From Fibrobacter sp. UWP2 (GTDB taxonomy: Bacteria; Fibrobacterota; Fibrobacteria; Fibrobacterales; Fibrobacteraceae): a stretch of 64,000 nucleotides of DNA. Both the position numbers and the translations under genes were made by a program. Positions 17,278 through 26,395 of this stretch are shown here, piece by piece. Numbering within the stretch: the first letter of the stretch is position 1; each line of letters starts with the position of its first letter. The stretch covers positions 1 through 64,000 of the forward strand of contig NZ_FQYM01000011.1 in NCBI RefSeq assembly GCF_900141705.1, in the 5' to 3' direction. The notes under the pieces are model-generated. The model worked only from the letters and a program-made list of their open reading frames with translations. It searched no databases and was not told the DNA's origin.

Positions 17278-18657
17278 ATGGAAACTATTTTGGACAATGC
17301 TTTGATGTTCATTCTCGGCCTCTTGGCGCTCAGCTTTTTGGTGACTATCCATGAACTTGGTCACTTCCTGGTCGCCAAGTGGAATAACGTCAAGGTGAAC
17401 ACCTTCAGCATTGGCTTTGGTAAAAAACTGTTCCGCTTTAGGAAGGGCGAAACAGAGTATTGTATCTCTGCAATCCCGTTTGGTGGCTACGTGGCGATGG
17501 CGGGCGAGAACCCCGACACTATCGAAGAGGGGGAACTGCCGTCGGACCGCGATTTTGTGGGCAAGTCCGTTGGCGCCCGGGCGGCGATTGCATTTGCGGG
17601 CCCGTTTGTAAATATCGCCTTCGCGTTTGTACTACTGGTTGTCTTGTACATGGTCGGGGTGCAGGAGCCCTCGACAAAGAATTTGATTGTCGGCTTTGTG
17701 GCGAGTGAATCCTCTGCTGAGGTCGCAGGCATTTTACCGGGCGATACCATTACCGCCATGAACGGAGAGCCGACGCAGGGCTGGGACGATTTCCGCGAAA
17801 AGATTGGCGTGAGTCTGGGAGCCGAGGTCGTGCTCGAAGTCCATCGCGGCGGCGAACCGATCTCCATTACGGTAGTCCCGCAAGAGCTGGTGGTGCCGGC
17901 GCAGGATTCCAGTGGCAACCCCATCAAGATGGGCATTGGCGATATCGGTATTTACCCACGTAACCGCGTGATTGTGCGTCAGTCTCCGGTGGAAGGCTCT
18001 GCGGCTGCTGCGGCGGGCATTGCCGAGGGCGACACCATTTTCGAGATCAACGGTGAACACATCTCCCGCTACGAAGAGGTGGTGCGGCAAATTGACGGTT
18101 CCGAAGGGGCTGAGGTGAAGGTGACCGTGATTCGCGGTGGCGATACGCTCTCCATGGGCCTGACCCCCTCTTACAATGAAGAGTACAAGCGCTACATGAT
18201 TGGCATCCAGATGGGCTACGTGCTGTTCCGCGAAACGCACCTGGTCAAGCGCAGTTTTGTGGAGGCGCTCGAAAAAACGTGCTCCACCAGCCTAAAGATG
18301 ACCACGAGTATTTTCCGCTATTTCAAACGCATGTTCCAAGGGCACGTGAAGGTTGACGCCTTTAGCGGTCCGGTTTCCATCGTCGCCGTAATGGGGAATG
18401 TGTGGATGAGCGGCTTCCAGGATTTCCTGATGCTCCTTGCGCTCATCAGCATCAACCTGGGCGTAATGAACCTGCTTCCGCTCGCGATTACCGACGGTGG
18501 CCTGCTCATGTTCCTCGGAATCGAGAAGTTGCGCGGCAAGCCCTTGAGCATAAAGACGCAGTCGATTATCCAGAACGTGGCGTCGGCGTTCTTCATCAGT
18601 TTCTTCGTGTTCATCACGATTCTTGATTTTGGCAAGCTTTCGCTGTTCTTGAAATGA
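17278..18657 (+). CDS. rseP: Site-2 intramembrane metalloprotease RseP
   Basis: 459 residues, normal for RseP. The zinc site H25-E26-L-G-H29 lies in the first membrane segment. Two PDZ domains follow, at about 130-210 and 225-300. The second metal motif is NLLPLAITDGG (about 400), where most homologues have LDGGH; here it reads TDGGL. RseP cleaves anti-sigma factors and remnant signal peptides in the membrane. No SD is visible, and a TAATTT box (17263-17268) ends 9 nt before the ATG, so the leader is very short or absent. The stop codon lies in a palindrome. Confidence 0.95.
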   Translation: METILDNALMFILGLLALSFLVTIHELGHFLVAKWNNVKVNTFSIGFGKKLFRFRKGETEYCISAIPFGGYVAMAGENPDTIEEGELPSDRDFVGKSVGARAAIAFAGPFVNIAFAFVLLVVLYMVGVQEPSTKNLIVGFVASESSAEVAGILPGDTITAMNGEPTQGWDDFREKIGVSLGAEVVLEVHRGGEPISITVVPQELVVPAQDSSGNPIKMGIGDIGIYPRNRVIVRQSPVEGSAAAAAGIAEGDTIFEINGEHISRYEEVVRQIDGSEGAEVKVTVIRGGDTLSMGLTPSYNEEYKRYMIGIQMGYVLFRETHLVKRSFVEALEKTCSTSLKMTTSIFRYFKRMFQGHVKVDAFSGPVSIVAVMGNVWMSGFQDFLMLLALISINLGVMNLLPLAITDGGLLMFLGIEKLRGKPLSIKTQSIIQNVASAFFISFFVFITILDFGKLSLFLK

Positions 18658-18699
18658 CAACGAAGTTGTCATCCTGAGCACGCGTAGCGTGCGAAGGAT
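18655..18699. repeat. Tandem REP-like palindromes between convergent genes
   Basis: Two hairpins in a row: TGACAAC-GAA-GTTGTCA (18655-18671), whose first TGA is the rseP stop, and ATCCT-GA-GCACGC-GTA-GCGTGC-GA-AGGAT (18671-18699), which ends next to the MATE stop codon. The ATCCTGAG...GAAGGAT frame is a dispersed intergenic repeat type seen in many bacteria. It probably doubles as a bidirectional terminator. Confidence 0.75.
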
Positions 18700-20040
18700 C
18701 TATTTTAGCCGTTTAATGTTGTAGAAATATATCCCCACGATGACTGCAATCGTGATGACCCAGCTGACGGGGTAGACGACCATCAGCGAGGCGAACGAGT
18801 TGTACTTGGGGAATACGAAAATTACCCAGAGGATGCGGATGCCGCAGACGCCAACCATGCAGGTGAGCGCCGGCGGTAGGGACTTGCCCATTCCCGAAAG
18901 CGCGCCCGAAAATACGTCCAAGAAGACGTTGATGGCCAAGAGCCCCACCACCACGTACATACGGATGGATGCGATTTCGATGATCTCGGTATTGGACGTG
19001 AACACGCTCAGCATGGGCCTTGCGAAAATGCAGCAGAGAGCGCTCAATACGATGGTGGTGGAGCAGCCGAGCAGGAGTGTCCAGCGGACCGTGCGGCGGC
19101 AGCGTTCCATGTTCTTTGCGCCGAAGTTTTGTCCCACGAAGGTCACGCAGGCCTGCGAGAACGAACTCAGCCAGTAATACACCACGAATTCGTAGTTGAG
19201 CGCGATGGACGAGGCCGCCACTGTCGCAGAACCGAGGCTGTTGATGGCCGATTGCAGGCACACGTTGCTGAACGAGAATACGACGCCGCGAAGCCCCGTC
19301 GGCAGCCCCACGCGCAAGATGCGGCTCAAGAAGAAGGGCGTCACGCGCAATTTCCAGAACTCTAGTTTGAAAGGCCCCACCTCGTGCAGGAGCATGTAGA
19401 ACAAGATAATCCCGCTGATGACGTTGGCGATGACCGTCGCAATCGCAACGCCCGATACACCCATGCCAAAGCCCGCTACAAGAATCAGGTTCAATGCCAC
19501 ATTGACGGCTCCCGCCACCATGAGCACATAAAGCGGCCGCTTTGTATCGCCCTTGCTGCGCAGGATGGCGGCGATGAAGTTGTAAATCATCACGAAGGGC
19601 ATGCCGGCAAAGTAGATTTGCAGGTAAAGTACCGCCATGTCCAAAACATCTTCGGGCGTTGAAATCAGTTCAAGAATCGGCCTTGCAAAAAAGATTCCCA
19701 CGAACGAGAGGAATATCCCGCTGAAGAACGCCACCATCACCGACGTGTGGACGCTGCGGGTCACGGAGCGGTAGCTGCGCGCGCCGATGGAATTGGCCAC
19801 CACCACGTTCGCACCCACGGAAATTCCGACGAACAGGTTGATGAGCATGTTGATGACGAACGTGTTCGCTCCCACGGCTGCCAACGCCTTGTCGCCCGCG
19901 AACTGCCCCACCACGGCGACGTCCGCCAGGTTGAACATCTGCTGGAAAATGCTGCTCAAGGCAATAGGGATGGCAAACCTCAGGATTTTTCTCCCGAGGG
20001 GCCCGTTCAGCATATCGATGTTTGTCTTTGAAACGCCCAT
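18700..20040 (-). CDS. MATE family efflux transporter
   Basis: 446 residues with about 12 hydrophobic segments in two similar halves, as in the MATE family of Na+- or H+-coupled drug and metabolite exporters. The N-terminus KILRFAIPIALSSIFQQMFNLADVAVVGQFAGDKALAAVG is the classic family opening. The start is ATG with AAGGTAAT just before it. A TAAATTTA box lies about 25 nt upstream. Substrate cannot be predicted. Confidence 0.92.
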   Translation of the reverse strand: MGVSKTNIDMLNGPLGRKILRFAIPIALSSIFQQMFNLADVAVVGQFAGDKALAAVGANTFVINMLINLFVGISVGANVVVANSIGARSYRSVTRSVHTSVMVAFFSGIFLSFVGIFFARPILELISTPEDVLDMAVLYLQIYFAGMPFVMIYNFIAAILRSKGDTKRPLYVLMVAGAVNVALNLILVAGFGMGVSGVAIATVIANVISGIILFYMLLHEVGPFKLEFWKLRVTPFFLSRILRVGLPTGLRGVVFSFSNVCLQSAINSLGSATVAASSIALNYEFVVYYWLSSFSQACVTFVGQNFGAKNMERCRRTVRWTLLLGCSTTIVLSALCCIFARPMLSVFTSNTEIIEIASIRMYVVVGLLAINVFLDVFSGALSGMGKSLPPALTCMVGVCGIRILWVIFVFPKYNSFASLMVVYPVSWVITIAVIVGIYFYNIKRLK

Positions 20041-20079
20041 GTATTACCTTGAAAACGGGCGTAAATTTAGTTTTTTAAA

Positions 20080-20158
20080 TACCCTCATCGCCACCTATGG
20101 CAAGCAAGTGGACTTCGTGAATTTTGATACCCTGAAACCGATTGTGAAGGCGCTGTAA
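20080..20158 (+). pseudogene. Possible 3' remnant of a lost gene
   Basis: The in-frame tail LIATYGKQVDFVNFDTLKPIVKAL ends at a TAA at 20158. Codon choice is like the neighbouring genes, although the stretch lies in the MATE upstream region and has no start of its own. It may be the C-terminus of a truncated gene. Family not recognised. Confidence 0.3.
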
Positions 20159-20173
20159 AAAAACAGTTTGGGC

Positions 20174-20204
20174 TTGACAGAGTCGCTAGAATGGTGTACA
20201 TTTG
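20174..20204 (+). promoter_or_regulatory. Strong promoter of the zinc-ribbon gene
   Basis: Perfect TTGACA (20174-20179), a 17-bp spacer, then TACATTTG (20197-20204). Confidence 0.75.
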
Positions 20205-20230
20205 TGTATGTATTAAATAAAGGAGAACCT

Positions 20231-20497
20231 ATGGAAATGAAATTTTGTCAGAGCTGCGGAATGCCGCTCACGCCGGAAATATTGGGCACAAACGCCGACG
20301 GCAGCAAGAACGAGGAATATTGCATCTACTGCTATAAAGACGGCGCCTTCACCGGCGACTTCAACATGGAACAGATGGTCGAATTCTGCTCGCAGTTCGT
20401 CGATGAATTCAACAAGAATACAGGCAAAAGCCTGACCCGCGAAGAATACAAGGCGGAGCTTCGCAAGTACTTCCCGACGCTCAAGCGCTGGCGCTGA
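20231..20497 (+). CDS. Small zinc-ribbon domain protein
   Basis: 88 residues from the ATG at 20231, preceded by AAAGGAGAACCT. It starts MEMKFCQSCGMPLTPE, then EYCIYCYKDGAFTGDF. The two Cys pairs (CQSC, CIYC) fit the putative zinc-ribbon family PF12674, known mostly as short uncharacterised proteins. The C-terminal half is helical and ends LRKYFPTLKRWR. It is monocistronic behind a strong promoter. Molecular role unknown. Confidence 0.88.
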   Translation: MEMKFCQSCGMPLTPEILGTNADGSKNEEYCIYCYKDGAFTGDFNMEQMVEFCSQFVDEFNKNTGKSLTREEYKAELRKYFPTLKRWR

Positions 20498-20533
20498 AAT
20501 CGTCATATTCAAGAAACGGTAATGTTTAAGACA

Positions 20534-20779
20534 TTACGCTTCTTTCCCGAGGACGGCGCGGGCGAGCTGGTCGGCGCACGAAGTCGGCTTCCCGCCACAG
20601 GTGTTGCCCAAGAGCTTTGCCGCGATATCTTCGGCGCTCATGCCTTCGCAGAGCTTTGCAATCGCCTTCAAGTTCCCGTTGCATCCGCCCGTAAAGCGGA
20701 TGTTGCGTATCTTGTCGCCATCGCGCGTAAACTGGATCGTCGTAGCGCAAACGCCTTTAGTCTTGAAAGTCTCTTCCAT
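20534..20779 (-). CDS. TSCPD domain protein (TIGR03905-like)
   Basis: 81 residues from the ATG at 20779; a TTG at 20809 in the same frame would overlap the promoter box. It begins MEETFKTKGVCATTIQF and has the NIRFTGGCNGNLKAIAKLCEGM and GNTCGGKPTSCADQLARA segments, with conserved Cys at the positions typical of the TSCPD domain. The same domain is found at the C-terminus of some ribonucleotide reductases, where it is proposed to bind metal. Function of the free-standing form is unknown. Confidence 0.85.
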   Translation of the reverse strand: MEETFKTKGVCATTIQFTRDGDKIRNIRFTGGCNGNLKAIAKLCEGMSAEDIAAKLLGNTCGGKPTSCADQLARAVLGKEA

Positions 20780-20806
20780 ACGTGTCTCGGGGTTGAAAGT
20801 TCGCGT

Positions 20807-20814
20807 CAAATATA
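20807..20814 (-). promoter_or_regulatory. -10 box of the TSCPD gene
   Basis: TATATTTG on the minus strand, about 28 nt before the chosen ATG. Confidence 0.5.
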
Positions 20815-20945
20815 GAATGTTGACTGCTAAACTAGGTATTTCGAAAACGCAGCCTCGTGGATATTTGTGGAAAAGAGCTGGAACCCCAAATTTTGGATGA
20901 GGCTTTTTTCTAAATTATCCCCCGTACAAGTATAAGGACTCGCTT

Positions 20946-22238
20946 ATGAATATTCTCGTCGTTGGTAGCGGTGGTCGCGAACATGCCATCGCTCTTGCAG
21001 TCAAGAAGTCGCCGCTGTGCGACACTCTCGTGTGCGCTCCGGGCAACCCGGGCATGGCTAACCTCGGCAAGTGCGTGCCGGTCGACGTGGCCGACCCGAA
21101 GGCGATCGCTGACCTCGCGGTTGCCGAAAAGATTGACCTCGCGGTCATCGGCCCCGAAATTCCGCTGGTCGCGGGCGTGGTGGACGAATTCCGTCGTCGC
21201 GGGCTGCGTGCTTTCGGCCCGACTGCGGCTGCTGCCGCGCTCGAAGGCTCCAAGGCCTTCAGCAAGGATATCATGAAGAAGTACAACGTGCCGACGGCCG
21301 CCTTCGAGACCTTCACCGATCTCGCCGCCGCCAAGAAGTTCCTCGCCGAACACCCGGCTCCGATCGTGGTGAAGGCATCGGGCCTCGCTGCGGGCAAGGG
21401 CGCCATCGTCTGCATGACCGACAAAGAAGCGAACGACGCTGTCGAGGAAATGCTCGGCGACAAGGCCGTGTTCGGCGAATCCGGCAAGACGGTCGTGATT
21501 GAAGAATTCATGGACGGTGAAGAAGCCTCCATCTTCGTGGTTTGCGACGGCAAGGACTATGTGATTCTCTCTTCTGCTCAGGACCACAAGCGCGTCTTTG
21601 ATGACGACAAGGGCCCGAACACGGGTGGCATGGGCGCCTACAGCCCGGCTCCGGTGGTGACCGACGCACTCCTCGACGAAGTGAAGAAGACGATTATCGA
21701 ACCGACCCTCAAGGGCATGGCCGCCGAAGGCAAGCCCTACACGGGCGTGCTCTACGTGGGCATCATGGTGACGGCAAAGGGTCCGAAGGTCGTGGAATAC
21801 AACTGCCGCTTGGGCGACCCCGAATGCCAGATTGTGCTCCCGCTCTACGACGGCGATGTGCTCGCGTTGTTCGATGCTGCCGAAAAGGGCGAACTCGCAA
21901 AGCTCGGTGCCCCGAAGGCTCCGAAGGGCTCTGCAGCCATTGTCGTGCTTGCGAGCAAGGGTTATCCCGGCCATTACGAAAAGGGGAAAGTTGTCACGGG
22001 CATTGAAGAAGCCGAAAAGAACGGCGCCCAGGTGCTCCACGCCGGTACCAAGATGGCCGACGGCAAGCTGGTCACGAACGGTGGCCGCGTGTTCGGTGTG
22101 GTGGGCCATGGCGAAACGCTCCAGTCCGCTTTGAACATGGCGTATGCCGCTTGCGAGAAGGTCCAGTTCGAAGGCAAGTTCTACCGCAAGGACATCGGCA
22201 AGAAGGGTTTGGCCCGTCTCGCTAAGATGGGTAAATAA
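20946..22238 (+). CDS. purD: Phosphoribosylamine-glycine ligase
   Basis: 430 residues, normal for PurD, an ATP-grasp enzyme making GAR in purine synthesis. Blocks visible are MNILVVGSGGREHAIA, the NPGMANLGKC region, PIVVKASGLAAGKGAIV (ATP binding), GEEASIFVVCDGKDY, DHKRVFDDDKGPNTGGMGAYSP and the NCRLGDPECQ metal site. A TAAGGA site precedes the ATG. A TAAATT box lies near 20913. It is first gene of purD-purE-DUF3108. Confidence 0.97.
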   Translation: MNILVVGSGGREHAIALAVKKSPLCDTLVCAPGNPGMANLGKCVPVDVADPKAIADLAVAEKIDLAVIGPEIPLVAGVVDEFRRRGLRAFGPTAAAAALEGSKAFSKDIMKKYNVPTAAFETFTDLAAAKKFLAEHPAPIVVKASGLAAGKGAIVCMTDKEANDAVEEMLGDKAVFGESGKTVVIEEFMDGEEASIFVVCDGKDYVILSSAQDHKRVFDDDKGPNTGGMGAYSPAPVVTDALLDEVKKTIIEPTLKGMAAEGKPYTGVLYVGIMVTAKGPKVVEYNCRLGDPECQIVLPLYDGDVLALFDAAEKGELAKLGAPKAPKGSAAIVVLASKGYPGHYEKGKVVTGIEEAEKNGAQVLHAGTKMADGKLVTNGGRVFGVVGHGETLQSALNMAYAACEKVQFEGKFYRKDIGKKGLARLAKMGK

Positions 22239-22249
22239 GAGGTAATAAA

Positions 22250-22723
22250 ATGGATTTGAAAGAAAATGCAAAGGTCGGTATCGTTGCGGGTAGCAAGTCC
22301 GACCAGGAAACTGTAGACAAGATCACCGCGGTGCTCGACAGTTTTGGCATCGTGTGGGAATACAACATCCTTTCCGCACACCGCACCCCGAACGCCACCG
22401 CGAAGTATGCTCGCGAAGCCGCCGGGCGAGGCCTCCAGGTCCTCATCGGTGTCGCAGGCCTCGCTGCAGCCCTCCCGGGCGTGCTCGCAGGGCACACCAT
22501 CCTTCCCGTTATCGGCCTGCCCTGCGCCGGCGGCCCGCTCAACGGCGTCGATGCCCTGCACTCCATCGTGCAGATGCCCCCGGGAATCCCGGTGGCCACG
22601 GTCGGCATCGGCAACGGCAAGAATGCCGGTTACCTCGCCGCCCACATCGTCGCCCTCTCTGATGCAAGCGTCCGCGAGAAGCTCGTCGCCTACCGCAAGG
22701 GCCTCGGGGATATTGAGGGATAG
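22250..22723 (+). CDS. purE: N5-carboxyaminoimidazole ribonucleotide mutase
   Basis: 157 residues. Features are VGIVAGSKSDQETVDK, the SAHRTPNATAKYA motif with the catalytic His, GVAGLAAALPGVLAGHT, and GLPCAGGPLNGVDALHSIVQMPPGIPVATVGIG. It lies 11 bp after purD. The short loop and the AGLAAALPG form could indicate either class I mutase or class II AIR carboxylase. No purK is in the window, so the class is open. Confidence 0.94.
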   Translation: MDLKENAKVGIVAGSKSDQETVDKITAVLDSFGIVWEYNILSAHRTPNATAKYAREAAGRGLQVLIGVAGLAAALPGVLAGHTILPVIGLPCAGGPLNGVDALHSIVQMPPGIPVATVGIGNGKNAGYLAAHIVALSDASVREKLVAYRKGLGDIEG

Positions 22724-22725
22724 CG

Positions 22726-23493
22726 GTGCTCTTTCGTCTTTTTTCCGCGCTGCTCCTTGCGCTGTCTTTCGCCTATGCCGGTGAACCGAACTTGCCGGAA
22801 GTCCAAGCCCCGTGGATGAAGGGCGAACGCCTGGAATTTGACTTGTGCTGGGGCCCGATTACTGCGGGATCCGCTTCGCTCGAGGTCAAACCCGCCAAGG
22901 ACGGCAAGACGGAATTTTTGACGTTTGCGACCGGTAACAAGACCATCAACAAAATCTATCCGGTCAACGACACCATCTACACCCGTGTGCGCAACAAGGG
23001 TCTTATGACCGAGGTGTTCCGCAAGTCGCTCCATGAGGGGAGCTTCCATAACAAGTCGATTATCCGTTTCGACCGCAAGGGCGAAAAGGCGTGGCTCTCC
23101 GACACGGTCTTCAAGGACCCGGTGAAACATATCGTTAAGCGTTCCGCCGATACGGCGGTCGCCATCCAGGGACTGGAGCACAGTATCATGTCGGCGTTCT
23201 ACCTGGTCAGGACCATGCCGCTCACCGTGGGTGACACTTCCCGTTTCTCAGCGGTCAGCGGCAAAAAAAGATACGAACTAAAGGTGCTGGTCCACGGTCG
23301 CGAAAAGATGAAGACCGCCCTCGGTTCGTTCAATACGGTCAAGGTGGAACCAGTGCTCGACGGCGACGGAATCTTCAACTCCAAGGGCAGGATCTTTATC
23401 TGGTTCACCGATGACGACAAACGGATCCCGGTCCTCATGCAGTGCGAGATAGCCCTGGGCTCCATCAAGGCCAAGTTGGTGAAGGTGGAATAA
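22726..23493 (+). CDS. DUF3108 periplasmic protein
   Basis: 255 residues beginning at a GTG two bases after the purE stop. A signal peptide ends near SFAYAG. The mature part starts with WMKGERLEFDLCWGPITAGSASLEV, the typical DUF3108 opening, and continues as a beta-strand-rich protein with IRFDRKGEKAWLSDT and the late RIFIWFTDDDKRIPV. DUF3108 proteins are uncharacterised and probably envelope-associated. Tight spacing suggests co-transcription with the pur genes, although no purine role is known. Confidence 0.85.
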   Translation: MLFRLFSALLLALSFAYAGEPNLPEVQAPWMKGERLEFDLCWGPITAGSASLEVKPAKDGKTEFLTFATGNKTINKIYPVNDTIYTRVRNKGLMTEVFRKSLHEGSFHNKSIIRFDRKGEKAWLSDTVFKDPVKHIVKRSADTAVAIQGLEHSIMSAFYLVRTMPLTVGDTSRFSAVSGKKRYELKVLVHGREKMKTALGSFNTVKVEPVLDGDGIFNSKGRIFIWFTDDDKRIPVLMQCEIALGSIKAKLVKVE

Positions 23494-23567
23494 CGGGCGA
23501 AAAAGGTTGCTTTTTCCCAAAAATGGCGGTTTTTAGGCTAGATAAATCAACTTTTACATCACAAATT

Positions 23568-23597
23568 TTGGATAAAAACCGGATAATAAGTTATATT
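23568..23597 (+). promoter_or_regulatory. Possible promoter of the 23628 gene
   Basis: TTGGAT (23568-23573), an 18-bp spacer, TATATT (23592-23597). A TATAAT-like stretch is also present at about 23609. Confidence 0.35.
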
Positions 23598-23627
23598 CCT
23601 AAACGACTATATAATTAGAGGCTTTTA

Positions 23628-24578
23628 ATGTTTAAAAAACTGTGTTTGGTTCTTTGCATGTCGGCGTTCCTCGCTTGGGCTCAAGACGACGATGAGTTTG
23701 ATGAAAGCGGCTTTGTGGATGCCAATTCTGCTCCGGCTGCCCAGGAATCCGATGATGAAGGCTCCAGTGGTGCTTCGATGGCGACCGCTGACGACGCTGA
23801 TGAGTTTGCCGATGCCGAAGATGCTGGCATGACCCGCGCTCAAAAAGAGGACATGCTTAGCCGTAAAAAGTTTGAAGAAGAACAGCGTGCCGATGAATAC
23901 GCGAACTCGGAACGCCGTCGTGACTGGCTCAAGGACCGCTTGATTCTCGAAATCGGTCTCGGCTCCCGTATGCCGTTCATGGGCGAGACGGGTATGGGCA
24001 TGGGCTTTGGCGCCGGTGCCGAGTACATTACCCGCTGGCATGTGGGCTTGTTCGGTTCATTCGGATTCCTCCCCAAGGGCACCGATACGGAATTTGAATA
24101 CTGGGACTTGGAGGGCGGTACGGGCTACAAGGTCGGTATCAACTATTACCTGTTCCCCAAGAACCCCATGCACTTGGGCTTCTCCGCCTCCTACGGTACA
24201 GTCTACTTCGATCACGACATTACTCCTGATAACGACGGTCTTCGTAAGATTATCATCGTGAATGGCTTCCAGTTCGACCTCCTCATTGCCTACATGACCA
24301 ACGAGTGGTATTATCTGCAGTTCTCCGTGGGTATGTACTATGCTCCCGATTTGGGCAAGTCCGAGGATGCCCGTCCCGACTATGCTGAAACGGAAGACTC
24401 CAGGACCTCTCAAGAAAAGGTCTATGCGTCCCGAGTCGAGAACAAGGACGGCATGAGCAAGACGGGTATTGTCTTTGGCGTGACCATCGGTTATTCCCTG
24501 CCTGAATTCTTCCCGGACGATACCGAAAAGCGCCGTCGTGAACGAGAGAAGGCCCGCAAGCGCGCCGACCGCGATTAG
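23628..24578 (+). CDS. Probable outer-membrane beta-barrel protein with acidic N-terminus
   Basis: 316 residues. A signal peptide ends at AWA (about 18). An acidic Asp/Glu/Ser-rich stretch runs to about 65 and a charged helix to about 105. From there amphipathic strands alternate with turns (LILEIGLGSRMPF, GVGINYYLFPKNPMHLGFSASYGTVYF-like, WYYLQFSVGMYYAPDLG). The end is an Arg/Lys-rich helix rather than a terminal aromatic, unusual for a classic barrel. Gene stands alone, followed by a terminator. No family recognised. Confidence 0.75.
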   Translation: MFKKLCLVLCMSAFLAWAQDDDEFDESGFVDANSAPAAQESDDEGSSGASMATADDADEFADAEDAGMTRAQKEDMLSRKKFEEEQRADEYANSERRRDWLKDRLILEIGLGSRMPFMGETGMGMGFGAGAEYITRWHVGLFGSFGFLPKGTDTEFEYWDLEGGTGYKVGINYYLFPKNPMHLGFSASYGTVYFDHDITPDNDGLRKIIIVNGFQFDLLIAYMTNEWYYLQFSVGMYYAPDLGKSEDARPDYAETEDSRTSQEKVYASRVENKDGMSKTGIVFGVTIGYSLPEFFPDDTEKRRREREKARKRADRD

Positions 24579-24601
24579 TGCCGACACTAACGACTTTGAA
24601 T

Positions 24602-24627
24602 GCCGCCGGTTTCCACCGGCGGTTTTT
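24602..24627 (+). terminator. Terminator before glgE
   Basis: GCCGCCGGT-TTCC-ACCGGCGG followed by T5. Confidence 0.9.
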
Positions 24628-24647
24628 CTTTCTAATTTTTATACCGT

Positions 24648-26378
24648 ATGGCTATTATTCCAACTCTTAAAGAAAATCTCGTTATCGAGAACATTCGCCC
24701 GAACATCGAGGGCGGCCGATTCATGATCAAGCGCGAGCCTGGCGACACCGTGACGCTCCAGGCCGACATTTTCCGCCACAGCCACGAAAAGTACGATGCC
24801 GCCATTTTCTACAGGCACGTCTCCAAAAAGAAGTGGGAGAAGGCTCCCATGCACTTTGTGGATAACGACCTTTGGGAAGGCTCGTTCACCGTGGGCAACA
24901 TTGGCTATTACGAATACAAGATTTGCGCCTGGACCAAGGAGCCCAAGGATGTGCCGACGGAGAGCCCGGTGATGCGCCTCCGTGTGGACCCTGTATACAG
25001 CCGCGTGGGCACCTGGTACGAGATGTGGCCCAAGAGCCAGGGGACCGACCCCAAGAAGAGCGCCACCTGGAAGGATTGCGAACGTCAGCTCGACTACATC
25101 GCCGACCTCGGATTCGATACCGTGTACCTGGTGCCCATCCACCCGATTGGTGTTACCAACCGCAAGGGTGCAAACAACGCCCTGCACGCCAAGACCGACA
25201 AGAAGGGCAAGCCGTTGGAACCGGGTTGCCCCTATGCCGTGGGTAACAAGAACGGCGGCCACTACGACGTGGACCCCGAACTCGGGACCATGAAGGACTT
25301 TGAACATTTTGCCAAGACGGCCCGTGCCAAGGGACTCCGCCTGGCTTTGGACATCGCCCTCAACTGCAGCCCGGACCACCCGTATGTGAAGTCGCACCCG
25401 GAATGGTTCTACCACGAACCCGATGGCAGCATCAAGTTCGCCGAGAACCCGCCGAAGAAGTACGAGGACATCTACCCGTTCGACTACTACAACGACAACT
25501 ACAAGGCTCTTTGGCAGGAAATCGAGAACATTATTTTGTTCTGGGCCGACAAGGGAATTGAAATCTTCCGTATCGACAACCCGCACACCAAGCCTTTCCC
25601 GTTCTGGGAATGGCTCATCGCCGACGTGAAGGAAAAGCGCCCGGAACTCGTGTTCCTCGCCGAGGCGTTCACTCGCCCGAAGATGATGCACCGTTTGGCC
25701 AAGAGCGGTTTCGACATGAGCTACACGTACTTTGCCTGGCGTAGCGCCAAGTGGGAATTCGAGCAGTACCTCAAGGAACTCACGCAGAGCGATGCCAAGG
25801 AATACATGCGCGGCATCTTCTTCCCGACGACACCCGACATTTTCCCCAAGTACCTGGCCTACAAGGGACCGAACGCCTTCAAGCAGCGTTACTTCCTTGC
25901 GGCGACGCTCTCGAGCCTCACCGGCATGTACAACGGCTTTGAACTGTGCGAGAACATCCCGAGCCCAGTCAAGGAAGAACTTGCCGATAGCGAAAAGTAC
26001 CAGTACAAGGTCCATAATTGGACGGGCCCCGGCATCCAGGACTTCGTGCGCCGTGTGAATACAGCCCGCCAGGAACATGTCGCCATGCAGGAATACGACA
26101 ACCTCGAATTCCACTACGCGCAAAACGATCAGCTGATGGTCTACTCCAAAAAGTCGGGCGAGGACATTATCCTTTGCGTGTGCAACATGGACATGGACAA
26201 CGTGCAGGAGGGCTTTGTCGAAATCAACATGTCAAAGCTCGGCCTTGCCGAGGACGCCTTCTACTTTTTGAAGGATGTTATCACCGACGACAGCTTTGTG
26301 TGGCGCGGCAGCAAGAACTTTGTGCGCCTGGACCCGGCAAGGGCCCCTGGCCATATGTTCGTGCTCAAGAAAATCTAG
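24648..26378 (+). CDS. glgE: Alpha-1,4-glucan:maltose-1-phosphate maltosyltransferase
   Basis: 576 residues, shorter than the about 660-700 of actinobacterial GlgE, mostly in the N-terminal region. An N-terminal beta-sandwich (1-110) opens with VIENIRPNIEGGRF. The GH13 barrel has GFDTVYLVPIHPIG, ALDIALNCSPDHPYVKSHPEWF, the nucleophile Asp in EIFRIDNPHTKP (about 309) and the acid/base Glu in FLAEAFTRP (about 338). The last is the GlgE-specific form. It extends alpha-glucans from maltose-1-phosphate. A TAATTT box ends 9 nt before the ATG and there is no SD. Partner genes treS, pep2 or glgC are not in the window. Confidence 0.9.
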   Translation: MAIIPTLKENLVIENIRPNIEGGRFMIKREPGDTVTLQADIFRHSHEKYDAAIFYRHVSKKKWEKAPMHFVDNDLWEGSFTVGNIGYYEYKICAWTKEPKDVPTESPVMRLRVDPVYSRVGTWYEMWPKSQGTDPKKSATWKDCERQLDYIADLGFDTVYLVPIHPIGVTNRKGANNALHAKTDKKGKPLEPGCPYAVGNKNGGHYDVDPELGTMKDFEHFAKTARAKGLRLALDIALNCSPDHPYVKSHPEWFYHEPDGSIKFAENPPKKYEDIYPFDYYNDNYKALWQEIENIILFWADKGIEIFRIDNPHTKPFPFWEWLIADVKEKRPELVFLAEAFTRPKMMHRLAKSGFDMSYTYFAWRSAKWEFEQYLKELTQSDAKEYMRGIFFPTTPDIFPKYLAYKGPNAFKQRYFLAATLSSLTGMYNGFELCENIPSPVKEELADSEKYQYKVHNWTGPGIQDFVRRVNTARQEHVAMQEYDNLEFHYAQNDQLMVYSKKSGEDIILCVCNMDMDNVQEGFVEINMSKLGLAEDAFYFLKDVITDDSFVWRGSKNFVRLDPARAPGHMFVLKKI

Positions 26379-26395
26379 CCCGAAAGCCTGTAGTT

